From: JALYUM01 sp036688685
Lineage (GTDB): Bacteria > Pseudomonadota > Gammaproteobacteria > Burkholderiales > Burkholderiaceae_D
NCBI RefSeq assembly: GCF_036688685.1
Contig: NZ_JAQQPS010000016.1
Coordinates: 62,001-126,000 of the forward strand
Direction: 5' to 3'
Length of the DNA stretch: 64,000 nucleotides
In this document: positions 1 through 9,092 of the stretch, piece by piece
Numbering within the stretch: the stretch's first letter is position 1
Layout: each line of letters begins with the position of its first letter
Program-made: the position numbers and the translations under genes
Notes under the pieces: model-generated
What the model saw: only the letters and a program-made list of their open reading frames with translations
Told to the model about the DNA's origin: nothing
Databases searched by the model: none

Positions 1-807
1 GATGTGGCCGACGCCAATCCGCAGATGGAAATCATGGCCCCGCCCGGCATGGAAGAAATGACGGAGCAAATCAAGTCGATGTTCGCTGGCGCCAGCGCGG
101 CCCGCAAGAAAGCCCGCAAAATGAAGATCAAGGATGCGATGAAGATCCTGATCGACGAAGAAGCGGCGAAATTGGTCAACGATGAAGAGTTGAAGCAGAA
201 AGCGATCTTCAACGTTGAACAGAACGGCATCGTGTTCCTCGACGAAATCGACAAGATCGCCTCGCGCTCCGAACACGGCGGCGCCGAAGTCTCGCGCGCG
301 GGCGTGCAGCGCGACCTGCTGCCGCTGGTGGAAGGCACCACGGTAAACACCAAGTACGGCATGATCAAGACCGATCACATCCTGTTCATTGCGTCCGGCG
401 CGTTCCACCTGGCCAAGCCATCGGATTTGATTCCCGAACTGCAGGGCCGCTTCCCGATCCGCGTGGAACTCGAATCGCTGTCGATCGCCGACTTCGAATC
501 GATTCTCACCGGCACGGACGCCTGTCTCACCAAGCAGTACGAGGCGCTGCTGGCCACCGAAGGCGTGACATTACAGTTCGCCCCGGACGGCATCACGCGC
601 CTGGCCGAGATCGCGTTTTCCGTCAACGAGCGCACCGAAAACATTGGCGCGCGCCGCCTGTACACGGTGATGGAAAAACTGCTCGAGGAAATCTCGTTCA
701 CGGCGAGCGACGCCGGCAACAAGGAACTGGCCATCGACGGCGCTTACGTCAACAGCCGGCTCGACAAACTGTCCGAAAACGAGGACTTGTCGCGCTACGT
801 GCTGTAA
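1..807 (+). CDS. hslU: HslU, ATPase subunit of the HslUV protease (C-terminal part)
   Basis: AAA+ unfoldase that feeds substrates to the HslV peptidase in the cytoplasm. The reading frame is open at base 1, so the N-terminus with the Walker A loop lies outside the window; 268 residues remain of a usual length near 440. The visible part starts in the charged intermediate domain. It then carries the Walker B segment IVFLDEIDKI (about residues 77-86 of the fragment), the sensor/arginine-finger region with IASGAFHLAKPSDLIPELQGR, and the small C-terminal domain with NIGARRLYTVMEKLLEE. It ends in SRYVL, the typical HslU tail that docks into HslV. hslV is expected just upstream of the window. The GTG at base 4 is internal and is not a real start. 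Confidence 0.96.
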   Translation, partial: DVADANPQMEIMAPPGMEEMTEQIKSMFAGASAARKKARKMKIKDAMKILIDEEAAKLVNDEELKQKAIFNVEQNGIVFLDEIDKIASRSEHGGAEVSRAGVQRDLLPLVEGTTVNTKYGMIKTDHILFIASGAFHLAKPSDLIPELQGRFPIRVELESLSIADFESILTGTDACLTKQYEALLATEGVTLQFAPDGITRLAEIAFSVNERTENIGARRLYTVMEKLLEEISFTASDAGNKELAIDGAYVNSRLDKLSENEDLSRYVL

Positions 808-809
808 TC

Positions 810-1010
810 ATGGCAAACAAAAGCCTGGCCACACGGCAAAAAATGCGCTTGCGGATTGAACCGTCGCAGCAGGCGCTAAAACCACGCAACCCGGTTGCGC
901 AGGCCGCCATGGCCCGCGCCGCCGGTTCGCACACGCCCGGCACGGGCGCGCAGCGCCAGGCTGCCAAGCAGGCTTTGAAGAAGGTGAAATTGGAGCCGGA
1001 AGAAGAGTAA
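810..1010 (+). CDS. small basic hypothetical protein
   Basis: A 66-residue protein whose ATG lies 2 nt after the hslU stop, so it is probably co-transcribed with hslU. It is rich in Lys, Arg, Ala and Gln, has no membrane segment or signal peptide, and ends in an acidic EPEEE tail. I recognise no domain. The tight spacing and codon use like the neighbours support a real gene, but function is unknown. It could also be a chance frame in G+C-rich DNA. Confidence 0.55.
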   Translation: MANKSLATRQKMRLRIEPSQQALKPRNPVAQAAMARAAGSHTPGTGAQRQAAKQALKKVKLEPEEE

Positions 1011-1024
1011 AAGTGTGGCCGCCT

Positions 1025-1047
1025 GCGGACGCCATGGCGGCGTCCGC
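1025..1047 (+). terminator. strong hairpin downstream of the hslU unit
   Basis: GCGGACGCC and GGCGTCCGC form a 9-bp perfect stem around ATGGC, 15 nt after the stop of the small gene. No T-run follows, so it may be an mRNA 3'-end stabiliser or a weak terminator. Confidence 0.4.
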
Positions 1048-1129
1048 GATCAGGCCTTGCGACAGTGTCGCCCTCGCAGGCAGGCGTAGCCAATTGCTTG
1101 TGTGAAGTATCAAATCCCGGTACATTGAG

Positions 1130-1903
1130 GTGCGTTTTCCGATACCTTTCACTGTGCCGAGGCCTGTTTTGAGTTCCCCAGAGTTGATCATCGACGTGCT
1201 GCGCACGCAATTGCGCGCGGCTGGCATCACCTACCGCACCCTGGCCGAACGCATCGGCATGAGCGAATCGAGCGTCAAGCGCCTGTTCGGCCAGAAAGAC
1301 ATGGCGCTGTCGCGGCTGGCGCAGATTTGCCAGGCGGCCGGCATTGGCATGGACGACGTCCTGCGCCGCGCCACCGACGCCCGCCCCCAGGCCGACACCC
1401 TCACCCTGCCCCAGGAAAAGTCGCTAGTCAGCAAACCGCGCCTGCTGCTGGTCGCCATCTGCTGCCTGGGCCACTGGAGCCTCGAACAGGTGGTGGAAAC
1501 GTATGCCTTGACGGAAGCCGAGTGCATCGGCTTTCTGGCCGAACTCGACCGGCTCGGCTTCATCGAACTCAAACCACTGAACCGCTACAGCCTGCGCATG
1601 TCGAATGCCTTCCGCTGGCTGCCGGACGGCCCGGTGCAGCATTTTTTCCGGGAGCACGCGGTGGAAGATTATTTCAGCGGTCGTTTCGATGGCGCCGGCG
1701 AAGCCTTGATGTGCCTGCCGGCGCAGTTGTCGCTGGCAAGTGCCCAGGAACTGAACCAGAAGATCGGCCAGTTGGCGGCCGACCTGGCGCGCCTGCACCG
1801 CCACGACAGGCGCCTGGGCGCGGGTGAGCGCGATGGCTACACCTTGTTGCTGGGATTCAGGTCGTGGGAGTTTGCCGCGTTCACGGCGCTGCGGCGCACA
1901 TAA
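1130..1903 (+). CDS. XRE-type HTH transcriptional regulator
   Basis: A 257-residue protein with an N-terminal Cro/C1-type helix-turn-helix at about residues 20-78 (TYRTLAERIGMSESSVKRLF is the recognition region). A longer C-terminal part of about 170 residues has no domain I can name. It probably binds DNA as a dimer; the C-terminal half may sense a ligand or mediate oligomerisation. The start shown is GTG; an in-frame TTG at 1169 just before SSPELIIDVL is an equally reasonable start, and no strong Shine-Dalgarno decides between them. It is monocistronic and converges on the next minus-strand gene with only 12 nt between stops. Target unknown. Confidence 0.8.
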   Translation: MRFPIPFTVPRPVLSSPELIIDVLRTQLRAAGITYRTLAERIGMSESSVKRLFGQKDMALSRLAQICQAAGIGMDDVLRRATDARPQADTLTLPQEKSLVSKPRLLLVAICCLGHWSLEQVVETYALTEAECIGFLAELDRLGFIELKPLNRYSLRMSNAFRWLPDGPVQHFFREHAVEDYFSGRFDGAGEALMCLPAQLSLASAQELNQKIGQLAADLARLHRHDRRLGAGERDGYTLLLGFRSWEFAAFTALRRT

Positions 1904-1915
1904 CGCGGGCACCTG

Positions 1916-2128
1916 TTAGTCCTGGATCACTTCAACCTTCTGCCCGGCTCCGGCAAATTCGTGAAAAATATCATCGAGGTATGTTGCGAGTTCGTGTTCC
2001 AGCAAGTCCGACGGCACCACGACATCGTTCAGTTGAATCCGTTTCCCGAGCTCTGAACGGTAAACAATCCACCGCTTGTTTTCGCGTCGAACGTCAACAT
2101 GAAAACGACCATAAATATTGAGCTTCAT
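1916..2128 (-). CDS. small conserved-looking protein at the end of the gsp operon
   Basis: A 70-residue soluble protein that begins MKLNIYGRFHVDV. It alternates hydrophobic and charged residues, with a likely beta-rich N-terminus and a helical end (LLEHELATYLDDIFHEFA). It resembles the short DUF7661-like proteins found singly in many proteobacteria; that match is from memory and is weak. It lies 44 nt downstream of gspC on the same strand with no terminator between, so it may be the last cistron of the secretion operon. Nothing suggests that it is a secretion component. Confidence 0.6.
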   Translation of the reverse strand: MKLNIYGRFHVDVRRENKRWIVYRSELGKRIQLNDVVVPSDLLEHELATYLDDIFHEFAGAGQKVEVIQD

Positions 2129-2172
2129 GTTGACCGCCGCGCCAGGAGGGATTGGGGTGCCGATCGTCAGTT

Positions 2173-2856
2173 TTACTGCGTCGAATTCCCGGTCGCCGGG
2201 GTCGCGAAATTGCGCGTCGGCGGCGGGCTTTGCACTTGCCCCGGCGGCACTGGCTGGCCCGGCACCGCGCCCGGGTTCGATGGCGACGGGCCCGATGGCG
2301 GCTGTTGCGGCGGCTGCCCCGTCATCATATTGGTCTGCTGCACCGCCCCGGGCGCCATCGATGGCTCGGCGCTCTGCCCCTGGGCGCCGCCTTGCGCCGC
2401 CGGCTGCGACGAGACCGGCGCCGTCAGCACTTCTCCCATCGGCGACGCAGCCTTGCTGTCGGGGGCCAGGTCGATGCGCTTGCTGATGCCGTTGTCCAGC
2501 AAGGTCACGTAGCGTGGATACACTTCGTTCAGGGTCACGCCAGGCGCCAGTTCACGGCCGATTTTGAGTGCCTTGGGCAAGCCGCCGTCGGCCACGATGA
2601 TGGCCACGCCTTGCGCACCGGACGCGATCACGCCGGTCAGCACGTAATTGCTGACCACGGCGGTGGCGATCTGGCCGCCGAACAGGGTGGCGGCGGCATC
2701 GACGCTGGGCGGCTGCACCACGGCGAGCGGGGCGTTGGCCAGTGGCCGGCCAGGTGGCGGGTTCAGCTGCATCAGCCAGTAGGCAATCGACGCGGACAGG
2801 GCAACCAGCGCCAGCACAGTGGCCAGCAGGGGCAATCGTTTCATGGTCTTCCTCAT
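2173..2856 (-). CDS. gspC: GspC, type II secretion inner-membrane coupling protein
   Basis: A 227-residue bitopic protein: short cytoplasmic N-terminus, one membrane helix at about residues 8-29, then the periplasmic homology region (about 55-130, with the LTGVIASG...AIIVADG core) that contacts the secretin N0 domain. The tail after residue 140 is rich in Pro, Gln and Gly and has no PDZ domain, so this is the short GspC form. The start abuts the gspF stop directly. A second ATG four codons later is possible. It is placed last in the operon rather than first, as is common in Burkholderiales. Confidence 0.85.
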   Translation of the reverse strand: MRKTMKRLPLLATVLALVALSASIAYWLMQLNPPPGRPLANAPLAVVQPPSVDAAATLFGGQIATAVVSNYVLTGVIASGAQGVAIIVADGGLPKALKIGRELAPGVTLNEVYPRYVTLLDNGISKRIDLAPDSKAASPMGEVLTAPVSSQPAAQGGAQGQSAEPSMAPGAVQQTNMMTGQPPQQPPSGPSPSNPGAVPGQPVPPGQVQSPPPTRNFATPATGNSTQ

Positions 2857-4077
2857 TTAGCGCACCAGCTGGTTAATTTCGATGATCGGCATCAGCACCG
2901 CCAGCACGATCAGCAGCACGACTAAACCCATGGCCAGGATCAGCACGGGTTCCAGCAGGCCGGCGATGGTCAGCGTGCGCCGCTCCAGGTCTTGCTGCTG
3001 CGAATTGGCCGCGCGTTCCAGCATGGCCGGCAATTCGCCGGTAATCTCGCCGGCGCGGATCATGTGGACCAGCATCGGCGGAAAGTGTTTTTGCACGGAC
3101 AGCGCGCGCGCCAGCGAGACGCCCTCGCGCACGCTGGCTGACGCTTCTTCGACCAGCTCGCGCATGGCCACGTTCGACAAGGTGTCGCGGCTGGTGTCGA
3201 GTGCGCGCAGGATCGGCACACCGGAACCAATCGTGATGGCCAGCGTGCTGGCAAAGCGCGCCGTATTCAGACTGCGCTCGAACTTGCCGTACACGGGCGC
3301 GGTCAGCAGCCAGGTATGCCAGCGGCGTTTCAGGTCCGGGTTGCGCAACGCGCGGCGCCAGGCGAGCCAGGCGGCGATCAGCACCGCCCCCACCATCAGG
3401 CCGTAGGCCTTCACGAAATTCGACAGCCCCAGCATCATGATGGTCAGCAAAGGCAGCTTCTGCTTGGTGTTGGCAAACACGGAAACGATCTGTGGCACCA
3501 CGTAGGTCAGCAGGAAGATGACGATGGCAAACGCCACCACCGTCACGATGGCCGGATAGGTGAACGCCAGGCGCACTTTTTGTACGAGGGCATTCCTGCG
3601 CTCGATGTAGTCGGCCAGGCGTGTGAGCACGCGCGCCAGGTGACCGATCTGCTCGCCCGACGCGACCAGCGCGCGATAGATTTCGGCGAAGTCGCGCGGG
3701 TGGCGCGACAGCGAATCGGAGAAGGACGCGCCGCCCACCACTTCCGAGCGGATCGACGCGACCAGGTCGCGCACGTACGGGCGCTCAGCCTGCTCCAGCA
3801 AGGCAGAGAAGGCCTGCTCCAGTGGCAATCCCGCTTCCAGCAAGCTGGCCAACTGGCGCGTAAACAGCGCCAGCTCGACCTGCGACAGGCGCTCGCCGAA
3901 GCCGCGGGAACGGGTGGCGCCGGTGGCGTCGACCTGGTGCGCAATCGCATCGACGGTCAGTGGGACCAGGCCCTGCAGGCGCAGATCGGCCCGCGCGGCG
4001 CGCGCCGTATCGGCATTGACCACACCCTTGCGGGTGGCGCCGACGGTATCGACGGCTTCATAACGAAATGCCGGCAT
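2857..4077 (-). CDS. gspF: GspF, type II secretion inner-membrane platform protein
   Basis: A 406-residue polytopic protein of the pilus-assembly platform, close to the usual family length of about 400. Two repeated T2SSF cytoplasmic helical domains lie at about residues 70-195 and 270-395. Three hydrophobic segments follow the family pattern (around 170-195, 220-245 and the very C-terminus with ILAMGLVVLLIVLAVLMPI). The motif GLPLEQAFSAL and the second-repeat GVPILRALD are typical. The gene lies 3 nt from gspE and contacts gspC directly, so translation is probably coupled. Confidence 0.95.
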   Translation of the reverse strand: MPAFRYEAVDTVGATRKGVVNADTARAARADLRLQGLVPLTVDAIAHQVDATGATRSRGFGERLSQVELALFTRQLASLLEAGLPLEQAFSALLEQAERPYVRDLVASIRSEVVGGASFSDSLSRHPRDFAEIYRALVASGEQIGHLARVLTRLADYIERRNALVQKVRLAFTYPAIVTVVAFAIVIFLLTYVVPQIVSVFANTKQKLPLLTIMMLGLSNFVKAYGLMVGAVLIAAWLAWRRALRNPDLKRRWHTWLLTAPVYGKFERSLNTARFASTLAITIGSGVPILRALDTSRDTLSNVAMRELVEEASASVREGVSLARALSVQKHFPPMLVHMIRAGEITGELPAMLERAANSQQQDLERRTLTIAGLLEPVLILAMGLVVLLIVLAVLMPIIEINQLVR

Positions 4078-4080
4078 GGA

Positions 4081-5502
4081 TTAATCTTTCGTGACGCGCA
4101 GCAGCTCGGCTTGCGTGGTGGTGCCATCGCGCAGCCAGCGTTCGCCGTCTTCGCGCATGGTCTTCATGCCGGTTTTCTGGGCCGCCGCGCGCACCTCCGC
4201 TTCCGATGCGCGGTTGTGGATCTGGGCGCGGATTTCCTCGGTCGTTTGCAGCATCTCGTACACGCCGACCCGGCCCTGGTAGCCGGTCATGCCGCACTTG
4301 TCGCAGCCGACCGCGTGGCTGTGCACGCCGTCGCTGCGCTTGCAGTACGGGCACAGTTTGCGCACCAGCCGCTGCGCCATCACGCCGAGCAGGGAGGACG
4401 ACAGCAGGAACGGTTCAATGCCCATGTCGAGCAAACGCGTCACGGCCGCGGCGGCGTCGTTGGTGTGCAGGGTAGCCAGCACCAGGTGACCGGTCAGCGA
4501 CGCCTGCACGGCAATCTGCGCCGTTTCCAGGTCGCGAATTTCGCCGATCATGATCACGTCCGGGTCCTGGCGCAAAATTGCGCGCAGGGCCTTGGCAAAG
4601 CTCATGTCGATGCGCGCGTTGACCTGGGTCTGGCCGACGCCGGCCAGGTCGTACTCGATCGGGTCTTCCACCGTCAGGATGTTGGTGGTGGTCGCATTTA
4701 AACGAGACAAGGCAGCGTAGAGCGTCGTGGTCTTGCCGGAACCGGTCGGACCGGTCACCAGCACGATGCCGTGCGGCTGGCTGATCAGGTTGTCGAACTG
4801 CGGCAGCAACTCGGCGCTCATGCCCAGATGCGACAGGTCGAGCTTGCCCGCTTCTTTATCCAGCAAACGCAGCACGGCGCGCTCGCCATGACCGGTCGGC
4901 AGGGTGGACACGCGCACGTCGACTGGCTTGCCGCCCACGCGCAGGGTGATGCGGCCATCCTGCGGCAGGCGTTTTTCGGCAATGTCGAGCTGCGCCATGA
5001 TTTTAATACGCGAAATCAGCGAAGCATGAATCGCCTTGCGCGGCCGCACCACATCGCGCAAGGTGCCATCGATGCGAAAGCGCACCACCGAGGTCTGCTC
5101 GAACGGCTCGATGTGGATATCGGATGCGCCTTCGCGCAGCGACTGCGTCAGCAGCGCATTGATCATGCGGATAACGGGCGCATCGTCGGACGATTCCAGC
5201 AAGTCCTCGATGGCCGGCACGTCCTGCAGCAGCTTGGTCAGGTCGAGGTCGGCATCGAATTCGTCGGCCACCTGGGAGGCGTCGCCGCCCCCACCCGCGT
5301 AGGCGCCGGCAATGGCGGCCTCGAGTTCGGTGCGGTCCATGCGGCGCAGGGCAATGCGCCCGAAACGGCGCGAGACCTCGGCGATGGCGGCCGGGGCGGT
5401 GGCGCCGGAGACCCAGACTTCGATCGCCTGGGTGGCATCGTCGCCGGAGCGCGCCAGCACGCCGAAATCACGTGCAAAGGCGTAAGGCAACAAATTGTTC
5501 AT
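4081..5502 (-). CDS. gspE: GspE, type II secretion assembly ATPase
   Basis: The cytoplasmic hexameric ATPase that drives pseudopilus assembly; 473 residues. The N-terminal N2E-like domain is followed by the nucleotide-binding core: Walker A GPTGSGKTT at about residues 251-259, Asp box near 316-324 (VIMIGEIRD) and His box TGHLVLATLHTND near 338-349. The zinc-binding tetracysteine motif is complete (Cys 384, 387, 400, 403). I chose the ATG that gives MNNLLPYAFARDF, 7 nt after the gspD stop. The longer in-frame version would begin inside gspD with Arg-rich nonsense. Confidence 0.96.
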   Translation of the reverse strand: MNNLLPYAFARDFGVLARSGDDATQAIEVWVSGATAPAAIAEVSRRFGRIALRRMDRTELEAAIAGAYAGGGGDASQVADEFDADLDLTKLLQDVPAIEDLLESSDDAPVIRMINALLTQSLREGASDIHIEPFEQTSVVRFRIDGTLRDVVRPRKAIHASLISRIKIMAQLDIAEKRLPQDGRITLRVGGKPVDVRVSTLPTGHGERAVLRLLDKEAGKLDLSHLGMSAELLPQFDNLISQPHGIVLVTGPTGSGKTTTLYAALSRLNATTTNILTVEDPIEYDLAGVGQTQVNARIDMSFAKALRAILRQDPDVIMIGEIRDLETAQIAVQASLTGHLVLATLHTNDAAAAVTRLLDMGIEPFLLSSSLLGVMAQRLVRKLCPYCKRSDGVHSHAVGCDKCGMTGYQGRVGVYEMLQTTEEIRAQIHNRASEAEVRAAAQKTGMKTMREDGERWLRDGTTTQAELLRVTKD

Positions 5503-5509
5503 GATGTTC

Positions 5510-7804
5510 TCACTGCTGCGTCGGTTGAACTGGGCGGAACTCGCCCGGCGCCGGCAACACCTGACCACGGATGCCTGGCTGGCCTGGTGTGACTTGCGAA
5601 CCTGGCTGGCCCGGTGCGGCGCGCGTGGTGGACGGCGTCGGCGCGGGCAGCGGGGCCATCGCGCCGTTCGGTGGCGGCTGGCCGTTGTTGTTCAACGCAG
5701 GCAAGACCGGGGCGCCCAGGTCGCGCAGCAAGAGGTTGCCGGTTTCCGGCTGGGCGGCCTGGCCGGCACCGCGCATGAAGTCGTAACGATCCATGGCAAT
5801 GGTGGCACTCGCTTCCTTGCTGCGCACCACGACCGGGCGCAGGAAGATCATCAAATTGGTCTTGTTGCGGCTGCGCGTTTTGTATTTGAACAGGTTGCCC
5901 AGCAACGGGATATCGCCCAGGCCGCGCACGCGTTCCTCGCTGTCGCCCTCGGTGTCCTCGATCAGGCCGCCCAGCACGATGATCTGGCCATCGTCGGCAA
6001 TCACATTGTTTTCGATGACGCGGATATTCGTGGTGATGCCAGCCGCGGACGTTGTGGTGGATGCATCCACGCTCGACGTCTCGTGGTAGATCGCCATCTT
6101 GATGGTACCGCCTTCGGAAATTTGCGGGCGCACTTTCAAGGTCAGGCCGACGTCGCGCCGGTCGATGGTCTGGAACGGGTTGGTCGAGGTGCCGCTGGTG
6201 GTGGTGAACTGGCCGCTGATAATCGGCACGTTCTTGCCGACCTTGATGGTGGCAAGCTCGTTGTCGAGGGTCAGCATGTTTGGCGTCGACAGGATGTTGG
6301 CGTTGCCGTCAGTTTCCAGCGCGTGGGCAATGGCGCCCAAGCCCAGCGCGCCACCCACCTGCTTGAAAATGCCGAGCGAGAAGCCGGACGGCGCCGTGGT
6401 CGATGTGGCCGTGCCGGACGCGGCCGCAGTCGCCAGGTTGACGATATTGTTCGAACCGTTGGAGAACGAGGTCAGGCCGCCGACGCGGTAGCTGCTGTTG
6501 CTGTCGCCGGACAAACCGAGCCACTGCACGCCGAATTCCGACGCCTTATTCGACGTCACTTCGACGATCAGCGACTCGATATAAACCTGGGCGCGGCGCA
6601 CGTCAAGCTGCTCGATGACGGCGCGCAGGTTGCGGTACACCGCTTCCGGCGCGGTAATGATCAGGGTGTTGGTGGACGCATCGGCCTGGATGAAGCCGGA
6701 ACCCTGCGCGCTGCCACCGCTGCCCTGTGTTTGATTATTCAAGGTGTTGCCGGCGCCGCCCAGGTTGGTGCCGCTCTGACCTTGCAGGCCGCCGCTGGCG
6801 CCCGAGCCCTGGGTTGCGCCGCCGGTGGTCTGCACCGAGCCGCCCTGCGTGCCCTGCTGGGATTGCGGTGCCGAGGTGTCCTGTGACACCACGGCGCGCA
6901 GCGTTTGCGCCAGCTTGGTGGCGTCGGCGTTTTTCAGGTAGACCACGTGGACATTGCCCGCTTCCGAGGTCGGCTGGTCGAGCTTGGCGACGAGCGATTT
7001 GGCCAGGTTGGCGCGCGCGGCCGACGGGGCCCGCACCACCACCGAGTTGGTACGCGGGTCGGGCAGCACCGAGACGCGACCGGAGTCGCCGCCGGTGGCC
7101 GGCTCCATCAGGCGCGTGACCAGCGTGGCGACATCGCTGGCGATGGCGTAGCGGATCGGAATCAGGTCGAGGTCGGACGACACCGGCGCATCGAGCGCGG
7201 CGATGATTTTCGATAGTCTCTGCAGGTTGTCGGCGTAATCGGTGATGACCAGGCTGTTGTTGCCCGGATTGGCCATGATCGAATTGTTCGGCGAAATGAG
7301 CGGGCGCAGCACGGCCGTCAGGTTGGCTGCCGATTCATAGGAAAGGTGAAAAATCTGGGTCGCGACCTGGTCGCCCTGCACCTTGGCGCCGCGGCCACCC
7401 ACGTTCGTCGGCGACGATTGCAGCTTGGCTTCGGCTTCCGGCACCACTTTCGCGTAGCCGTCGCCGGTGACGACCGCAAAGCCCTGCAGGCGCAGCGCCG
7501 AGGTCAGCAAGGCAAACGCCTGCGTCTTGGTCAGGGTTTTTTCTGACACCAGCGTCAATGTGCCTTTTACGCGCGGGTCGATGATGAATGTCATCCCGGT
7601 GTAATGGCCGACGGCCTTGATCACCGATTCAATGTCGGCACCCACGAAATTGAGCGCGGCGCCATTGCCGGACGTGCCACCCGCGCCGCCGGTCTGGGCC
7701 ATGGCCACCGACGCGCAGCACAGCAGTGCGCCGGCAGCGAGGCGGCGCAGGGCCGGCGTGGAGAGAACTGCGGTGCGGGTGTTACGGGAGGATTTTTTCA
7801 TCAT
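5510..7804 (-). CDS. gspD: GspD, type II secretion outer-membrane secretin
   Basis: A 764-residue secretin monomer of the outer-membrane pore. It has a signal peptide of about 36 residues ending AMA. N0 follows from about residue 48 (LNFVGADIESVIKAVGHYTG), then N1-N3 repeats. A Gly/Ser/Gln-rich low-complexity insertion (about 310-385) sits inside N3, and the secretin beta-barrel domain carries VGLTLKVRPQISEGG. The C-terminus is a Pro-rich tail. The ATG overlaps the gspN stop as ATGA. The low-complexity insert is usual for secretins of this type. No lipobox is seen, so assembly would need another pilotin or none. Confidence 0.96.
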   Translation of the reverse strand: MMKKSSRNTRTAVLSTPALRRLAAGALLCCASVAMAQTGGAGGTSGNGAALNFVGADIESVIKAVGHYTGMTFIIDPRVKGTLTLVSEKTLTKTQAFALLTSALRLQGFAVVTGDGYAKVVPEAEAKLQSSPTNVGGRGAKVQGDQVATQIFHLSYESAANLTAVLRPLISPNNSIMANPGNNSLVITDYADNLQRLSKIIAALDAPVSSDLDLIPIRYAIASDVATLVTRLMEPATGGDSGRVSVLPDPRTNSVVVRAPSAARANLAKSLVAKLDQPTSEAGNVHVVYLKNADATKLAQTLRAVVSQDTSAPQSQQGTQGGSVQTTGGATQGSGASGGLQGQSGTNLGGAGNTLNNQTQGSGGSAQGSGFIQADASTNTLIITAPEAVYRNLRAVIEQLDVRRAQVYIESLIVEVTSNKASEFGVQWLGLSGDSNSSYRVGGLTSFSNGSNNIVNLATAAASGTATSTTAPSGFSLGIFKQVGGALGLGAIAHALETDGNANILSTPNMLTLDNELATIKVGKNVPIISGQFTTTSGTSTNPFQTIDRRDVGLTLKVRPQISEGGTIKMAIYHETSSVDASTTTSAAGITTNIRVIENNVIADDGQIIVLGGLIEDTEGDSEERVRGLGDIPLLGNLFKYKTRSRNKTNLMIFLRPVVVRSKEASATIAMDRYDFMRGAGQAAQPETGNLLLRDLGAPVLPALNNNGQPPPNGAMAPLPAPTPSTTRAAPGQPGSQVTPGQPGIRGQVLPAPGEFRPVQPTQQ

Positions 7805-8574
7805 TTGAACTCTAACGCGATTATGTTTTTGCCGTTCACCATCCGGCGCTGGCCCAGCAGATTCAACATGTTGCCCAGCGACTCTTCATAGCCATCCGCG
7901 GCAGAGGCCTGCCCGGAAAATGTCAAGCGGCCACGGTCGAGCGCTCCAGCGCCCGACAGCAGCAGCGCACCTTTCACAGTGCGTAAATTCAGTTGCGCGT
8001 TCTGGCCGCGCCAGTCCATCGCCATTTCATACGTTCCAAGCGGGCTGACCGGGCTCATGCGCGAGCCCATGTCGGCCATCGAGAGCACGGTGCGACCAAT
8101 CAGCGCCACGCTCTGGCCGTCACGCGCCAGGTCGAGCACATTCCACGACAGGCGCATGCTGCCCGATGGCGCCAGCGTGTTGAGCGGCGCACCCAGGCCG
8201 GCCAGGCTTGCGGCCGGCAACAGCAATTCGCCCGCGCTGACCTGCCAGCTTGACCAGCTGCCCGTGACCGTCACCGCCTGCGTCAACGCTTGCGGATTGG
8301 CCAAGGTGACGTCGACCCGTCCGAATAAAATCAGTGGCGACACGCTCCAGCTGAAGCGGCCTGGAAAGAGCGGCGTCACGGCACCACCCGGACCGGGCGC
8401 ACCACCCAGGAAGGCTGAGCCGCGCCACAGCGTACCTTGCGCGTCACCCAGAGTCAAACGCGCATCGGTGTGGCGTTCGATGACAGGCGCGAGCCACGCG
8501 GCCGGGAAAAAAGCACACACCGTCAAGGCCGCCGTCAGGGCGGTCACGCTGAACCAGAACAGCAGTTTCTTCAC
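7801..8574 (-). CDS. gspN: GspN, type II secretion protein N
   Basis: A 257-residue protein with one N-terminal membrane anchor or signal segment (about residues 3-25) and a beta-rich periplasmic domain of the T2SSN family, with features such as DAQGTLWRGSA and WSVSPLILFG. Family members are inner-membrane-anchored accessory components of uncertain exact role, present in some gsp operons. The start overlaps the gspM stop by 4 nt and the stop overlaps the gspD start by 4 nt, showing strong coupling. Confidence 0.88.
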   Translation of the reverse strand: MKKLLFWFSVTALTAALTVCAFFPAAWLAPVIERHTDARLTLGDAQGTLWRGSAFLGGAPGPGGAVTPLFPGRFSWSVSPLILFGRVDVTLANPQALTQAVTVTGSWSSWQVSAGELLLPAASLAGLGAPLNTLAPSGSMRLSWNVLDLARDGQSVALIGRTVLSMADMGSRMSPVSPLGTYEMAMDWRGQNAQLNLRTVKGALLLSGAGALDRGRLTFSGQASAADGYEESLGNMLNLLGQRRMVNGKNIIALEFK

Positions 8575-9092
8575 TGTCCCGCTCCATTATTCTGACGCAT
8601 GGTGAGCGTGGCGTTGACTTGCCCGAGCGGTGTCTGCGCGCTAATTTGTGCTTCCTCCACACCGAGCGCGCTGGTGCGACGCTGTTCATCGATCCACGCC
8701 ATCAAATTGGCAAAGGCGACATTGTCCAGCTGGAACTTGGCGTAATTGCCCGTGACGCTCAGTCCCTGCGGGCTCAAGCCGCGCGCCGCCAGGCTGCTGG
8801 TGACGCCTTCGCGCGACAGCGGCGCCACTTGCGGCGGCGTCTGGCTGGCCAGGGCGCGCGCTTCATCGGCCATGGTGCGCAGCTGGGCTGCCTGGATTTT
8901 CAGTTCCGGCAGCGAGCGTTTTAGTACGGCGCGCCCTTCGATGGCGGGCGCCAGCAAGGTCAGATAAAAGAAGGTGACGCCGAGGATGGCAGCGCCCACC
9001 GTCAGGAATTGGCGCTCCTGGGCGGTACGGCTGAGCCACATGACGGCGAAGCGGTCGCGCGCCGGTGCCAGTCTGGTCATGACGGCTTTCAT
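8571..9092 (-). CDS. gspM: GspM, type II secretion inner-membrane protein
   Basis: A 173-residue bitopic protein: short cytoplasmic N-terminus, one membrane helix at about residues 31-48 (FLTVGAAILGVTFFYLTLL), then a periplasmic helical stretch and a ferredoxin-like domain (GLSPQGLSVTGNYAKFQLDNV region). It pairs with GspL to hold GspE at the membrane. Its start overlaps the gspL stop by 4 nt, as expected for obligate partners. Confidence 0.93.
   Translation of the reverse strand: MKAVMTRLAPARDRFAVMWLSRTAQERQFLTVGAAILGVTFFYLTLLAPAIEGRAVLKRSLPELKIQAAQLRTMADEARALASQTPPQVAPLSREGVTSSLAARGLSPQGLSVTGNYAKFQLDNVAFANLMAWIDEQRRTSALGVEEAQISAQTPLGQVNATLTMRQNNGAGQ

Noticed and set aside
3316..4701. Long plus-strand open frame of 461 codons opposite gspF/gspE
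   Set aside because: It lies antisense to two confidently identified gsp genes, is His/Gln/Arg-rich and shows no domain. High G+C makes such long antisense frames common. The same holds for 53436-54977 opposite the SNF2 gene.
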